From Lachnospiraceae bacterium A2 (lineage in GTDB: Bacteria > Bacillota > Clostridia > Lachnospirales > Lachnospiraceae): a stretch of 64,000 nucleotides of DNA. Every line of letters starts with the position of its first letter. The stretch's first letter is position 1. Where the stretch lies: contig KE159636.1 of the NCBI GenBank assembly GCA_000403315.2, positions 249,062 to 313,061 of the forward strand, written 5' to 3'. The notes under the pieces are model-generated. The model saw only the letters and a program-made list of their open reading frames with translations. It was not told the origin of the DNA and did not search any database. Positions 27,251-35,838 of this stretch are shown one piece after another. The position numbers and the translations under genes were made by a program.

Positions 27251-27281
27251 AAAATTCTTTTTGGCGAATCTTTTATACTTT

Positions 27282-27311
27282 TTGACATTTACAGGTGAAA
27301 TATGGTAGACT
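27282..27311 (+). promoter_or_regulatory. Promoter of the TPR/AAA+ gene
   Basis: A perfect TTGACA (27282-27287) is followed after 18 bases by TAGACT (27306-27311), 60 bases before the start codon. Confidence 0.65.
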
Positions 27312-27371
27312 ATAGGGTACAGGCTGATAATTAGGAGTTTTATACCTTTCTATAAATTTGAGGTGAAACGG

Positions 27372-30300
27372 TTGGATAAATATGAATATAAACTGAAGCT
27401 GGAACAATTAAAAAATCTAGTGGAGGAGAAAGATTATAAAACGGCGGCAGAGATTGCAGATACCATTAATTGGAGAAAAGTAAAAAGTTCGTCAACCCTT
27501 TGCATGGTTGGTGAAATTTATGATAGGAACAAACAGTATGAAAACAGCCGTGATATCCTTCTGATGGCTTATGACAGGGCGACCGTGGGGCGCAACATTA
27601 TTTACCGGCTTGCATTGGTTTCCCTGAAAATGGGCAGGTTAGAGGAGGCGAAGGAATATTACGATGAATTTTTGGAAATTGCGCCGTATGATAATTTAAA
27701 GTACGTGCTCCGTTACCAGATAGCCAAGATAGAGGGGGCGTCCCTCGAAGAACAGATTGCCATATTGGAGGAATTTAAAAGCAGGGAATATATGGAGGAA
27801 TGGGCGTTTGAACTTGCTTACCTTTACCACCGTTCCGGGAATGGCGGGAAATGCGTGGAAGTCTGTGACGAATTGGTGCTTTGGTTCGGAGATGGGAAAT
27901 ATGTGGAGAAGGCATTGGAGCTGAAAATGCTCTACCAGCCTTTAAATAAGGAACAGGAAGAAAAATACCGGGAGTTTAAGACACATCAGGACGGGGGGCT
28001 GGAGGTCCAGCCTGCAGAGCTGATGGAATCCGGGAAAATTATACAAGACACTGTGCGGATCCCGGACCTTACCGCATCTTCCGGGCGTTTCAATACGCTG
28101 AACCTGCAGGAAGAACTGGCGAAAGGGATGCAGCAGATTATGGAAGCTGACACGAAGGAAACTTTATCAGACACAATGGATAACATTAAGAAAATTGTGG
28201 ATGAAATCCCTTACCTAAAAGTGCCGCAGGAGGAAGGGGAGGGGAAGGCAGAGGAAGAACGGTATGGGCACATTGAAACAGATGAGGAAATTGATGATTC
28301 CCTGGAAACGGATTTCCAGGAATTGCTGGCAGAAGATTGGGATGGACAAATCAGTTTTGCCGTCCCTGGCGGGGATTGGTGGGAACCTCAGGTAAACGGC
28401 CAGATAAGGATTGAGGAGGTCCTGGCAGAGTGGGAGAAAACAAAACATGCTGCAGAAGCTGCGATGGCGGTGGCGCAGCAGCGGAAATTAGAATCTGCCA
28501 AGGCAAGGGCGCTTCAGGAAGCGGAGGAGCTGATGGAACGCCTGAACCAGATTATCCCCAAATTAAATGCCGGGATTACGCCCCAGGAACTGCTGGCAGA
28601 ACGTTACCTGCAAAATGCCCAGCTTGAAGGGGCATATGCAGGGGAGTTTTCCCCGGAAGATGCTGGAATGGAAGATATGGGGGGCGGCATGGGGGCGCAG
28701 GCAGATGGTATGCCGGGAATGCCAGCGGGGATAGACCCGGCAACAGGAATGCCGCTGGAAGGCATGGTAGAAATGCCGGAAGTGCCAGCGGGGATAGACC
28801 CGGCAACAGGAATGCCGTTGGAAGGCATGGCAGGAATGGAAGGAACGCCCATGGGGATAGACCCGGCAACAGGAATGCCGCTGGAAGGCATGGCAGGAAT
28901 GCCGGAAGTGCCAGCAGGAATAGACCCGGCAACAGGAATGCCATTAGAAGGAATGGTACATTCATCTGCTGGGAACCCCCAAATGGAAGAAACAGGTTGG
29001 GGCGGTTATCCAGCAAACCTTATGGGGGCATATCCAGAAAACCCCTTTCTGGGGAATGGAAGGTCTGGGATACAGCAGTTCCGTGGAAACAACTTTGGGG
29101 AACTGGCGATGCAGATGTCCCAGACAGGAAGGTTTGAACAGGACATATATGGAATGTCGGCAATGGATACAATAATGCCGGGATCTGATAGATTCCAGAC
29201 TGGACAGCTCATGCCAGAAGTGCCCCAAACAGGCCAGGCAGGTTCCGGAATGTTCCAGGAAGGGTATCCGATGCCAGAACCGTTTCAAAGCCAGGGGGAA
29301 TTGGAAATAGGCCAAGGGGAACCGGAGCTGTTCCAGACAGGATGGGAAGAATCGGAAACTTTCCAGACCGGGCAGCCAATGCCAGAAGTGCCCCAGGCAG
29401 AAGAACCAATCCTGGAAGCGCCCCCAACCGGACAGCCAGAACTGGAACTGCCCCAGGCAGAAGGATCCATCCTGGAAGCGCCCCCAACCGGGCAGCCAAT
29501 GCCAGAAGCGCCCCAGGCAGAAGAACCAATCCTGGAAGCGTCCCAAACAGGGCAGCCGGAACAGGAACTGCCCCAGTCAGGGCAGGAATGGGAGATATCC
29601 CAAACGGGGCAGCCAATGCCAGAGCCAGAGGAATTTATGGATCTATCGGGGCAGGGAGCGCAGGGCCAGCCTGTAGGGACCATGCCGGAAACAGGCGCAC
29701 AGGGGATTTCCCAGACAACAGGCTCTATGCCGGAAGCAGGTATACAGGGGATTTCCCAGACAACAGGCTCTATGCAGCAGCCAGATGGCACAGTTATTCC
29801 CCAGATAACAAAGCCGCTGCAGGAAGTGCCCCAGGCGGCAAGCCCAATGCAAGGCATGTATGCCCAAGGGCCAGGGCCGATGCAGCGGCCATATCCCCGA
29901 AGAATGCCTCAGGCAACAGCCCCCATGCAGGGAGGATACCCGCAGGGGATGCCCCAGGCAACAGCCCCCATGCAGGGAGGATACCCGCAGGGGATGCCCC
30001 AGGCAACAGTCCCCATGCAGGGAGGATACCCGCAGGGGATGCCCCAAGGGACAGGATGGGCACAAGGGATGCCCCAAAGGACAGGGCCAATACAGGGGAT
30101 GTATGCACAGGGAATACCCCAGGGAGCAGGTTCCATACAGTGCCCGGTTGGTACAGGGATACCTCAGGCAACAGCCCCTATACAGGGAGAGTATCCCCAA
30201 GGGGCAGGCTGGGCACAGGGGGCGTACCCCCAAAGGATGCCCCAAGCGGAGCTGCCGGCACAGGATATGGCAGCCGCTGGGGAATTAAGCCAGGAAGCGC

Positions 30301-31445
30301 CCAGAACAGAAGAAATGCAAAATGCCAGTCGGCCGACGCCCCAGTGGGAAGGGGAGGGCCAGGCGGGCAGCGGGGAACCGGAAGGGCAGCAAGCCCAGGA
30401 GCCGCCTAAGCCCAAGAAAAAAGATGCTGAGGAATATCTGGAATCTGTATTTCAGGCGGCAAAAGCTTCCCGGGAGGAGAAAAACCAGGTTTCCACCCCG
30501 GTGCTGGAATCAGAGCCAAAGCCGGATCCATCCGGGGCAGGGCAGGATTTGGATGGCATGGGGATGGGGACAGCACCAATGAAGGCAGGCTGGAACAGCC
30601 CGGGGGCGGGCGTCCCGAAAGCCCCGCAAAGGCCGCAGGAAGCGTTTGCAATGCCGGAAATAGAAGTTTTGCCGGAACAGGAAACCGGCCGGAAACTCAC
30701 AGAAGAAGAACGGGAGATTTTTTCCTATTTTGTCCCAGTGAATGGGATGGAACAGCAGCTTTGCCAGGTATTGGAGGGCGCTTTACATAGAAGGGGGAAA
30801 AACAGCACATCCGCCACCGGGAATATCCTGATTATGGGAGGGAGGGGCAGCGGGAAAACTGTTTTAGCCACAGACCTGATTAAAGTGCTCCAGAAGAAGG
30901 ACGGCCCTACTCCTGGCAAAGTAGGCAAAATCACAGGAGATTCCTTAAACCAGAAGGATTTAAGCCAATTACTGAAAAAGGTAGCAGGCGGCTACTTGAT
31001 TATAGAAAAAGCAGGGGAATTGACACAGGAAACCGTCACCCGCTTATCCCTTTTGATGGAGCAGAATACAGAAGGCCTTCTGTTTCTTTTAGAAGATACC
31101 AGAAAAGGGATTGAAAAAGCGTTGGGCATGGATTTGAATTTTGCAAAAAAATTTACCGAGCGCATTAAGATACCGGTATTTACCAGCGACGAACTGGTGG
31201 AGTTTGCAAAAGCATATGCGGACGAGCAGGAATGTGAAATTGATGATATGGGAATATTAGCCCTTTATAACCGTATCAGCAATATACAGAAGCTGGATGA
31301 GGCTACCACGTTAAGCGAGGTAAAGGAAATTGTAGATTTGGCCATCAGCAGTGCGGAAAGAGGTGGATTGAAAAAACTATTTGGCGGGAAAAAGTTCAGC
31401 CCGGAAGGGTATTTGTATTTAAGGGAAAAAGATTTTGAGGAGTAA
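27372..31445 (+). CDS. Giant TPR - tandem repeat - AAA+ ATPase protein
   Basis: About 1357 residues in three parts. Residues about 1-210 are alpha-helical with TPR-like spacing (YDRNKQYENSRDILLMAYDRA, LEEAKEYYDEFLEIAPYD). A long low-complexity region rich in Pro, Gln, Gly, Met and Glu follows (about 430-1070) and includes three families of in-frame tandem repeats. The last about 290 residues are an AAA+ module resembling the CbxX/CfqX type: Walker A GGRGSGKTVLATD, LIIEKAGEL (Walker B-like, Glu-Lys instead of Asp-Glu), LLFLLEDTRKG, and a lid region. The changed Walker B may lower hydrolysis. TTG 27372 has GAGGTGA seven bases upstream; GTG 27363 overlaps that site. Role unknown; partner-binding scaffold with an ATPase switch is plausible. 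Confidence 0.75.
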   Translation: MDKYEYKLKLEQLKNLVEEKDYKTAAEIADTINWRKVKSSSTLCMVGEIYDRNKQYENSRDILLMAYDRATVGRNIIYRLALVSLKMGRLEEAKEYYDEFLEIAPYDNLKYVLRYQIAKIEGASLEEQIAILEEFKSREYMEEWAFELAYLYHRSGNGGKCVEVCDELVLWFGDGKYVEKALELKMLYQPLNKEQEEKYREFKTHQDGGLEVQPAELMESGKIIQDTVRIPDLTASSGRFNTLNLQEELAKGMQQIMEADTKETLSDTMDNIKKIVDEIPYLKVPQEEGEGKAEEERYGHIETDEEIDDSLETDFQELLAEDWDGQISFAVPGGDWWEPQVNGQIRIEEVLAEWEKTKHAAEAAMAVAQQRKLESAKARALQEAEELMERLNQIIPKLNAGITPQELLAERYLQNAQLEGAYAGEFSPEDAGMEDMGGGMGAQADGMPGMPAGIDPATGMPLEGMVEMPEVPAGIDPATGMPLEGMAGMEGTPMGIDPATGMPLEGMAGMPEVPAGIDPATGMPLEGMVHSSAGNPQMEETGWGGYPANLMGAYPENPFLGNGRSGIQQFRGNNFGELAMQMSQTGRFEQDIYGMSAMDTIMPGSDRFQTGQLMPEVPQTGQAGSGMFQEGYPMPEPFQSQGELEIGQGEPELFQTGWEESETFQTGQPMPEVPQAEEPILEAPPTGQPELELPQAEGSILEAPPTGQPMPEAPQAEEPILEASQTGQPEQELPQSGQEWEISQTGQPMPEPEEFMDLSGQGAQGQPVGTMPETGAQGISQTTGSMPEAGIQGISQTTGSMQQPDGTVIPQITKPLQEVPQAASPMQGMYAQGPGPMQRPYPRRMPQATAPMQGGYPQGMPQATAPMQGGYPQGMPQATVPMQGGYPQGMPQGTGWAQGMPQRTGPIQGMYAQGIPQGAGSIQCPVGTGIPQATAPIQGEYPQGAGWAQGAYPQRMPQAELPAQDMAAAGELSQEAPRTEEMQNASRPTPQWEGEGQAGSGEPEGQQAQEPPKPKKKDAEEYLESVFQAAKASREEKNQVSTPVLESEPKPDPSGAGQDLDGMGMGTAPMKAGWNSPGAGVPKAPQRPQEAFAMPEIEVLPEQETGRKLTEEEREIFSYFVPVNGMEQQLCQVLEGALHRRGKNSTSATGNILIMGGRGSGKTVLATDLIKVLQKKDGPTPGKVGKITGDSLNQKDLSQLLKKVAGGYLIIEKAGELTQETVTRLSLLMEQNTEGLLFLLEDTRKGIEKALGMDLNFAKKFTERIKIPVFTSDELVEFAKAYADEQECEIDDMGILALYNRISNIQKLDEATTLSEVKEIVDLAISSAERGGLKKLFGGKKFSPEGYLYLREKDFEE
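28721..28972 (+). repeat. Four tandem 63-bp coding repeats
   Basis: The segment reading GIDPATGMPLEGM recurs four times with exact 63-base period (repeat landmarks at 28791, 28854 and 28917, the first 63 bases earlier). Each unit is 21 residues. Differences between units are few, so the array is recent or homogenised and could change copy number. Confidence 0.9.
29391..29570 (+). repeat. Three tandem 60-bp coding repeats
   Basis: CCCCAGGCAGAAG-type units recur at 29391, 29451 and 29511 (exact 60-base period), encoding 20-residue units around PQAEEPILEAPPTGQP. Shorter relatives extend on both sides (about 29200-29640). Confidence 0.85.
29910..30044 (+). repeat. Three tandem 45-bp coding repeats
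   Basis: Near-identical 45-base units start at 29910, 29955 and 30000 and encode QATAPMQGGYPQGMP. Degenerate relatives follow to about 30240. Confidence 0.9.
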
Positions 31446-31538
31446 ACCAGAACCATGGACCGCCTGCAGGCAGCGCATGGCATCACTATTATGGAGGCCA
31501 AGGGCTTTCACAATAAAATAAAAATAGGAGTGTAAGCT

Positions 31539-33431
31539 ATGGAACGTTTTTCAGATTTAGACATGTATTATTTTGGACAGGCAACACATTATGACATCTA
31601 CAAGAAGTTAGGGGCGCATCCCATAACGGAAGATGGCAAAAAAGGCGTGTACTTCGCAGTGTGGGCGCCCAATGCGGCAAAAGTATCTGTAGTTGGGGAG
31701 TTCAACGGCTGGCAGGACGGGGTAAATGAAATGAAACGCCTGGAGCCAATGGGGATTTTTGAGCTTTTCATCCCGGGCATAAAAGAAGGGGACTTGTATA
31801 AATTCTGCGTGGAAACGCCGGAAGGGCAGAAATTATTTAAGGCGGACCCATTTGCAAATTATGCAGAGCTGCGCCCGGGAAATGCTTCTGCGGTAGCGGA
31901 TATCAATGCATTTAAGTGGACAGATACGAAATGGATGGAAAAACGCAAGGCTTGTAAAGATGTCCACGCACAGCCCATGGCAATTTACGAGGTGCACCCG
32001 GGTTCCTGGATGCGCCATCCGGGCAGGGAGGACGAAGGGTTCTATACGTACCGGGAATTTGCGGTGAAGCTTGCAGAATATGTGAAAGATATGGGCTATA
32101 CCCATGTGGAGCTGATGGGCATTTCAGAATATCCCTTCGACGGTTCTTGGGGGTATCAGGTAACAGGCTACTATGCGCCCACTTCCCGGTATGGGACTCC
32201 GGCAGATTTTGCGTATTTGGTGGATTATCTGCATAAGCATGGAATCGGCGTAATTTTGGACTGGGTACCCGCCCATTTCCCGCGGGATGCCCATGGCCTT
32301 GCAGAGTTTGACGGAACCTGCCTGTATGAATATGCAGACCCGAAAAAAGGCGAGCATCCGGACTGGGGCACCAAGATTTTTGACTATGGCAAGAACGAGG
32401 TGAAAAACTTCCTGATAGGCAGCGCGCTGATGTGGGTGGAGCATTACCATGTAGACGGCCTCCGGGTGGATGCCGTGGCTTCCATGCTGTATCTGGATTA
32501 TGGAAAACAGGACGGCCAGTGGGTAGCAAATAAATATGGGGACAATAAAAATCTGGAAGCGATTGAATTTTTCAAACATATCAACACCCTGATACTGGGC
32601 AGGAACCCGGGGACAGTCATGATTGCAGAGGAGTCCACTGCCTGGCCCAGGGTAACGGGCAAGGTGGAAGATGACGGGCTGAATTTCAGCTATAAATGGA
32701 ACATGGGCTGGATGCATGATTTCCTGGATTACATGAAGCTAGACCCGTATTTCCGGAAAGACAACCATAACAGGATGACCTTTGCCATGAGCTATAACCA
32801 CAGCGAGAATTACATTCTGGTGCTGTCACATGACGAGGTAGTACATTTGAAATGCTCCATGATTAATAAGATGCCCGGGGAGGGCAAGGATAAGTTTGCT
32901 AACTTAAAGGCAGGCTACGGCTTTATGATGGGCCATCCCGGGAAAAAGCTGCTGTTTATGGGGCAGGAATTCGGGCAGCTACGGGAGTGGAGCGAAGAAC
33001 GGGAACTGGATTGGTTCTTGCTGGCAGAGCCGGAGCATCTGCAGCTACAGACTTACGTAAAAGATTTGCTGCATATTTATACAAAATACCCGGCAATGTA
33101 TCAGGCGGACACCAGCTTTGACAATTTCGAGTGGATTAATGCAGACGACAATTTCAGGAGTATTTTCAGTTTTGTAAGAAAGAGCGCCAATGGGAAAAAC
33201 AACTTGCTCTTTGTCTGCAACTTCACCCCGGTAGAGCGGGAAGATTACCGGGTAGGCGTACCCCTGAAAAAACAGTATAAGCTGATTTTCAACAGCGATG
33301 AGAAAAAATACGGCGGCGAAGGCGTGAAACGGCCAACCGTATATAAAGCCGAAAAGCAGGAATGCGACAACCGCCCATATTCCTTTGCCTATCCATTGCC
33401 GGCATTTGGCGTGGCAGTTTTTGTATACTAA
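31539..33431 (+). CDS. glgB: 1,4-alpha-glucan (glycogen) branching enzyme
   Basis: A 630-residue GH13 enzyme. An N-terminal CBM48-like domain (GVYFAVWAPNAAKVSVVGEFN) is followed by the catalytic barrel with DGLRVDAVASMLYLDY (nucleophile Asp), MIAEEST (acid/base Glu) and LSHDEV (third Asp), and a C-terminal beta domain. It cuts alpha-1,4 chains and makes alpha-1,6 branches in cytoplasmic glycogen. Length is usual. ATG 31539 follows TAGGAG. No other glycogen gene is adjacent, and a terminator follows, so it is probably a single-gene unit. Confidence 0.95.
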   Translation: MERFSDLDMYYFGQATHYDIYKKLGAHPITEDGKKGVYFAVWAPNAAKVSVVGEFNGWQDGVNEMKRLEPMGIFELFIPGIKEGDLYKFCVETPEGQKLFKADPFANYAELRPGNASAVADINAFKWTDTKWMEKRKACKDVHAQPMAIYEVHPGSWMRHPGREDEGFYTYREFAVKLAEYVKDMGYTHVELMGISEYPFDGSWGYQVTGYYAPTSRYGTPADFAYLVDYLHKHGIGVILDWVPAHFPRDAHGLAEFDGTCLYEYADPKKGEHPDWGTKIFDYGKNEVKNFLIGSALMWVEHYHVDGLRVDAVASMLYLDYGKQDGQWVANKYGDNKNLEAIEFFKHINTLILGRNPGTVMIAEESTAWPRVTGKVEDDGLNFSYKWNMGWMHDFLDYMKLDPYFRKDNHNRMTFAMSYNHSENYILVLSHDEVVHLKCSMINKMPGEGKDKFANLKAGYGFMMGHPGKKLLFMGQEFGQLREWSEERELDWFLLAEPEHLQLQTYVKDLLHIYTKYPAMYQADTSFDNFEWINADDNFRSIFSFVRKSANGKNNLLFVCNFTPVEREDYRVGVPLKKQYKLIFNSDEKKYGGEGVKRPTVYKAEKQECDNRPYSFAYPLPAFGVAVFVY

Positions 33432-33476
33432 GGAAAACTAAGCCGCCTATCTTGTTTATAAGAAATTTTCATGTAG

Positions 33477-33518
33477 AACCTCCTAAAGGAGCAGAAGCCT
33501 TTGGGAGGTTTTCCCTTT
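33477..33518 (+). terminator. Intrinsic terminator behind glgB
   Basis: AACCTCCTAAAGG (33477-33489) pairs with CCTTTGGGAGGTT (33498-33510) with one mismatch, followed by TTCCCTTTT. Confidence 0.8.
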
Positions 33519-33596
33519 TGCTTCTCTTATAGGAAAGATATGGATATACAGGGTATGCCCCAGCAAAGAGGATGCTTGCACGAAGGGCATTATGCC

Positions 33597-33627
33597 GCAG
33601 GAATGAATTTTCAGGCACGCCCTGGTG
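33597..33627. repeat. Partial copy of the hairpin repeat at 41104
   Basis: These 31 bases (GCAGGAATGAATTTTCAGGC and on) match 41122-41152 with two differences. Only the loop, right arm and short flank are present; the left arm is missing. The surrounding stretch (33520-33684) shows no gene. Confidence 0.6.
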
Positions 33628-33684
33628 TAGCAGAACAAAAAACAGGGCATATAGTATAGGGATAGAGAAAATGGGAGTAAAGCA

Positions 33685-34356
33685 GTGGATTATAAACAGG
33701 AAATGTTTTACCGGATGCCAGACCGGAATATGCCCAAAATGCCCTTTTATATGGCATACCCCATGCAGAACGTATATCTGGAGGAGCTGGAATACGAACG
33801 GGATATGCAGAAATTAAAAGACTTATACCCCAAAGAAGTGAAATCCATTCAGGCATTGGTGGAAGAAGAATGTGACAAAATGGAATATGAAGGCAGCCTG
33901 ATGTTTGACGAATATCCAGATAAGTTAATGCTCAGGCAGATTGTAAACCGGATTTACGATGGGGCTACCGGGAGCCAAATGAATATCCAAGGTTTTGAGG
34001 TAAGCCCTTATGAAGCGGAGCAGTACGAACCGGAACAGTACGTGCCGGAGCAGTATAAGGACAAAGCTGGCAAAGAAGATGACATGCAGGCAGAAGAACT
34101 TCCGCTGGAAGGAAAGCTGGTTGGGCAGGGAAGGCCGCCAGGGCAGGGCTGGGGACCGCCGCCACCACCGCCAGGGTGGGGGTCTCCCCCAAAACCGGGC
34201 TGGGGACCGCCGCCACCGCCGGGACCAGGCTGGGGTCCGCCCCCGGGAAGGCCGCCCCATGGGAACAATGGCTTGCAGAACCTGATAGAAGTGCTTTTGT
34301 TTAACGAGATGTACCAAAGGCGCTGCCGCCATAAACGCTGCCGCCGCTGGTGGTAG
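33685..34356 (+). CDS. Protein with acidic N-terminal domain and Pro/Gly/Trp-rich tail
   Basis: A 223-residue protein with no recognised family. Residues about 30-100 are helical and acidic (LEELEYERDMQKLKDLYP, LVEEECDKMEYEGSLMFDE). Residues about 150-195 are GWGPPPPPPGWG-type repeats, and the C terminus is basic and Cys-rich (RRCRHKRCRRWW). No signal peptide. Such a layout recalls spore-coat-like or surface-assembly proteins of Clostridia, but this is only a resemblance. GTG 33685 has GGAG eight bases upstream. Confidence 0.6.
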   Translation: MDYKQEMFYRMPDRNMPKMPFYMAYPMQNVYLEELEYERDMQKLKDLYPKEVKSIQALVEEECDKMEYEGSLMFDEYPDKLMLRQIVNRIYDGATGSQMNIQGFEVSPYEAEQYEPEQYVPEQYKDKAGKEDDMQAEELPLEGKLVGQGRPPGQGWGPPPPPPGWGSPPKPGWGPPPPPGPGWGPPPGRPPHGNNGLQNLIEVLLFNEMYQRRCRHKRCRRWW

Positions 34357-34367
34357 GGACTGGGAGG

Positions 34368-34420
34368 AAACCCCTTGCAGGGCTGGGAATTTAAAACCTG
34401 GCAAGGGGTTTGCTTTTTTT
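34368..34420 (+). terminator. Intrinsic terminator
   Basis: AAACCCCTTGC (34368-34378) pairs with GCAAGGGGTTT (34401-34411), followed by GCTTTTTTT. It closes the gene at 33685. Confidence 0.85.
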
Positions 34421-34484
34421 ATTCTATAGGAAAGAACTTGGCACGCTAAAGCGTGGAAGTATCTTTCCTATAGAATAAAAAAGC
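34412..34484. repeat. Nested inverted repeat behind the terminator
   Basis: GCTTTTTTTATTCTATAGGA begins the left arm (34412-34434), and the right arm (34463-34484) is its reverse complement except for one T. Inside the loop CACGCT-AA-AGCGTG (34442-34455) forms a second perfect hairpin. The two-level symmetry exceeds what a terminator needs; it may be a decayed or minimal palindromic element inserted at the T-run. Confidence 0.65.
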
Positions 34485-34518
34485 TTTTATCGCACTGCGG
34501 CTCCGGTAAAAAAATGCA

Positions 34519-34547
34519 TTGTATTTGTGGGGACAAGTTTGTATAAT
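34519..34547 (+). promoter_or_regulatory. Promoter of the methyltransferase gene
   Basis: TTGTAT (34519-34524), 17 bases, TATAAT (34542-34547), 69 bases before ATG 34617. Confidence 0.7.
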
Positions 34548-34616
34548 AGTAACAGGAAAAACAGGCGGCATAGTCCCATGTGGTTTTAGGCCTGGGGAAA
34601 GGAACAGGACAGATAC

Positions 34617-35768
34617 ATGAAAGAATTGCAGCACCTTTTAGAAAAATACTTAAATGAACAATTAATCCACCTTATCATCAGCAATCCAAGGAGCCGCGCC
34701 AGCGCCAGAAAAATTACCTTCCGCCCCATAATGATAAAAGGCCGGCTGTCATTTCAGGCCAGCGAATACCGGGAAAACAAGGTATTCCACAAAAATTACG
34801 GGAAAGAAGAAGGGGCGGCAGGTATTTTGGAATATATGGCAGGCTACCGCCAGCTTGAGATTGCCTCCCAGCTTGGGCAGGCCACCGCCTTAGTCAGCAA
34901 AAAGGGCAAAGTGAATGTGAAGGAAAAGCTGTGCGCCCCCTGTCTAAAAGAAGTGGATTTATCCCATAATAGGAAAAAGCGCTATATTTTAGACCCGGCC
35001 GAGCCAGTAGGGTTTCTGGTGGATTTGGGGGTACAGGCCAGGGATGGGAAAATTATCCATGCGAAATATGATAAGTTCCGGCAAATTAACCGCTTTTTGG
35101 AATTTATTGAGGATATCCTGCCGCAGCTCCCGAAGGGGCGGGAAGTGGTGATTTTGGATTTTGGGTGCGGGAAGTCCTACCTGACCTTTGCCATGTACCA
35201 TTATCTGCAGGTGCTGAAAGGGTATCCAGTCCGTATTATCGGCCTGGATTTGAAGGAAGACGTGATCGCATCGTGCAGCAGGCTGGCAGAGAATTATGGC
35301 TACCATGGCCTTACGTTCCAGGTGGGGGACATTGCAGGGTTTGAGGGGGTGGAGCAGGTGGACATGGTAGTTACCCTCCATGCCTGCGACACAGCCACCG
35401 ACTATGCTTTGGACAAGGCGGTCCGCTGGGGTGCAAAAGTTATTTTATCGGTACCCTGCTGCCAGCATGAACTGAACCAGCAGATAGAAAACAAGCTGCT
35501 TGCCCCGCTGCTTGGGTATGGGCTGATCAAGGAGCGGATGGCCGCGCTGGTGACGGACGCGCTGCGGGCGCAGATCCTGGAAAGCAAGGGCTACCGGGTG
35601 CAGGTATTGGAATTTATTGATATGGAACATACCCCTAAAAATATATTAATCCGTGCAGTCAGGACAGGCAAGCCAAAGGACAGCAAACCATACCGGGAAG
35701 TAATGGAGTTCCTGCATGTAAAGCCTACGCTGGCGGAACTGCTGGAAGAAAAAGAAACGGATTGTTAA
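34617..35768 (+). CDS. Class I SAM-dependent methyltransferase
   Basis: A 383-residue protein. The C-terminal half has motif I VVILDFGCGKSYLTFAMY, an acidic second motif in IIGLDLKEDVI, and VTLHACDTATDYALDKA with LSVPCCQHELN as the later motifs, a pattern seen in Methyltransf_32-like proteins. The first about 150 residues (KITFRPIMIKGRLSFQASEY, KEKLCAPCLKEVDLSHNRKKRY) form an extra N-terminal domain, which could bind RNA or another large substrate. The substrate is not deducible. The gene ends 70 bases before the next start and may be co-transcribed with it. Confidence 0.8.
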   Translation: MKELQHLLEKYLNEQLIHLIISNPRSRASARKITFRPIMIKGRLSFQASEYRENKVFHKNYGKEEGAAGILEYMAGYRQLEIASQLGQATALVSKKGKVNVKEKLCAPCLKEVDLSHNRKKRYILDPAEPVGFLVDLGVQARDGKIIHAKYDKFRQINRFLEFIEDILPQLPKGREVVILDFGCGKSYLTFAMYHYLQVLKGYPVRIIGLDLKEDVIASCSRLAENYGYHGLTFQVGDIAGFEGVEQVDMVVTLHACDTATDYALDKAVRWGAKVILSVPCCQHELNQQIENKLLAPLLGYGLIKERMAALVTDALRAQILESKGYRVQVLEFIDMEHTPKNILIRAVRTGKPKDSKPYREVMEFLHVKPTLAELLEEKETDC

Positions 35769-35838
35769 GGGACGCCGGGAAAAGCCTATGCAGGTTACCT
35801 GCAGCGGCAGTTTTGCGAAATGGAAAGGAAGGCAAGGG

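Noticed and set aside
28721..30044. Regular repeats resembling a CRISPR array
   Set aside because: The repeats are directly tandem, have no unique spacers, are multiples of three and stay in the frame of one long protein.
29342..30409. Long open frames in other frames and on the minus strand across the repeat region (up to about 355 residues)
   Set aside because: They are by-products of the GC-rich tandem repeats; they have biased, low-complexity composition, no ribosome site and no recognisable domain.
27372..31445. Type VII or bacteriocin secretion system with the AAA+ giant
   Set aside because: No FtsK/EccC-like ATPase, WXG protein or precursor peptide was found near it.
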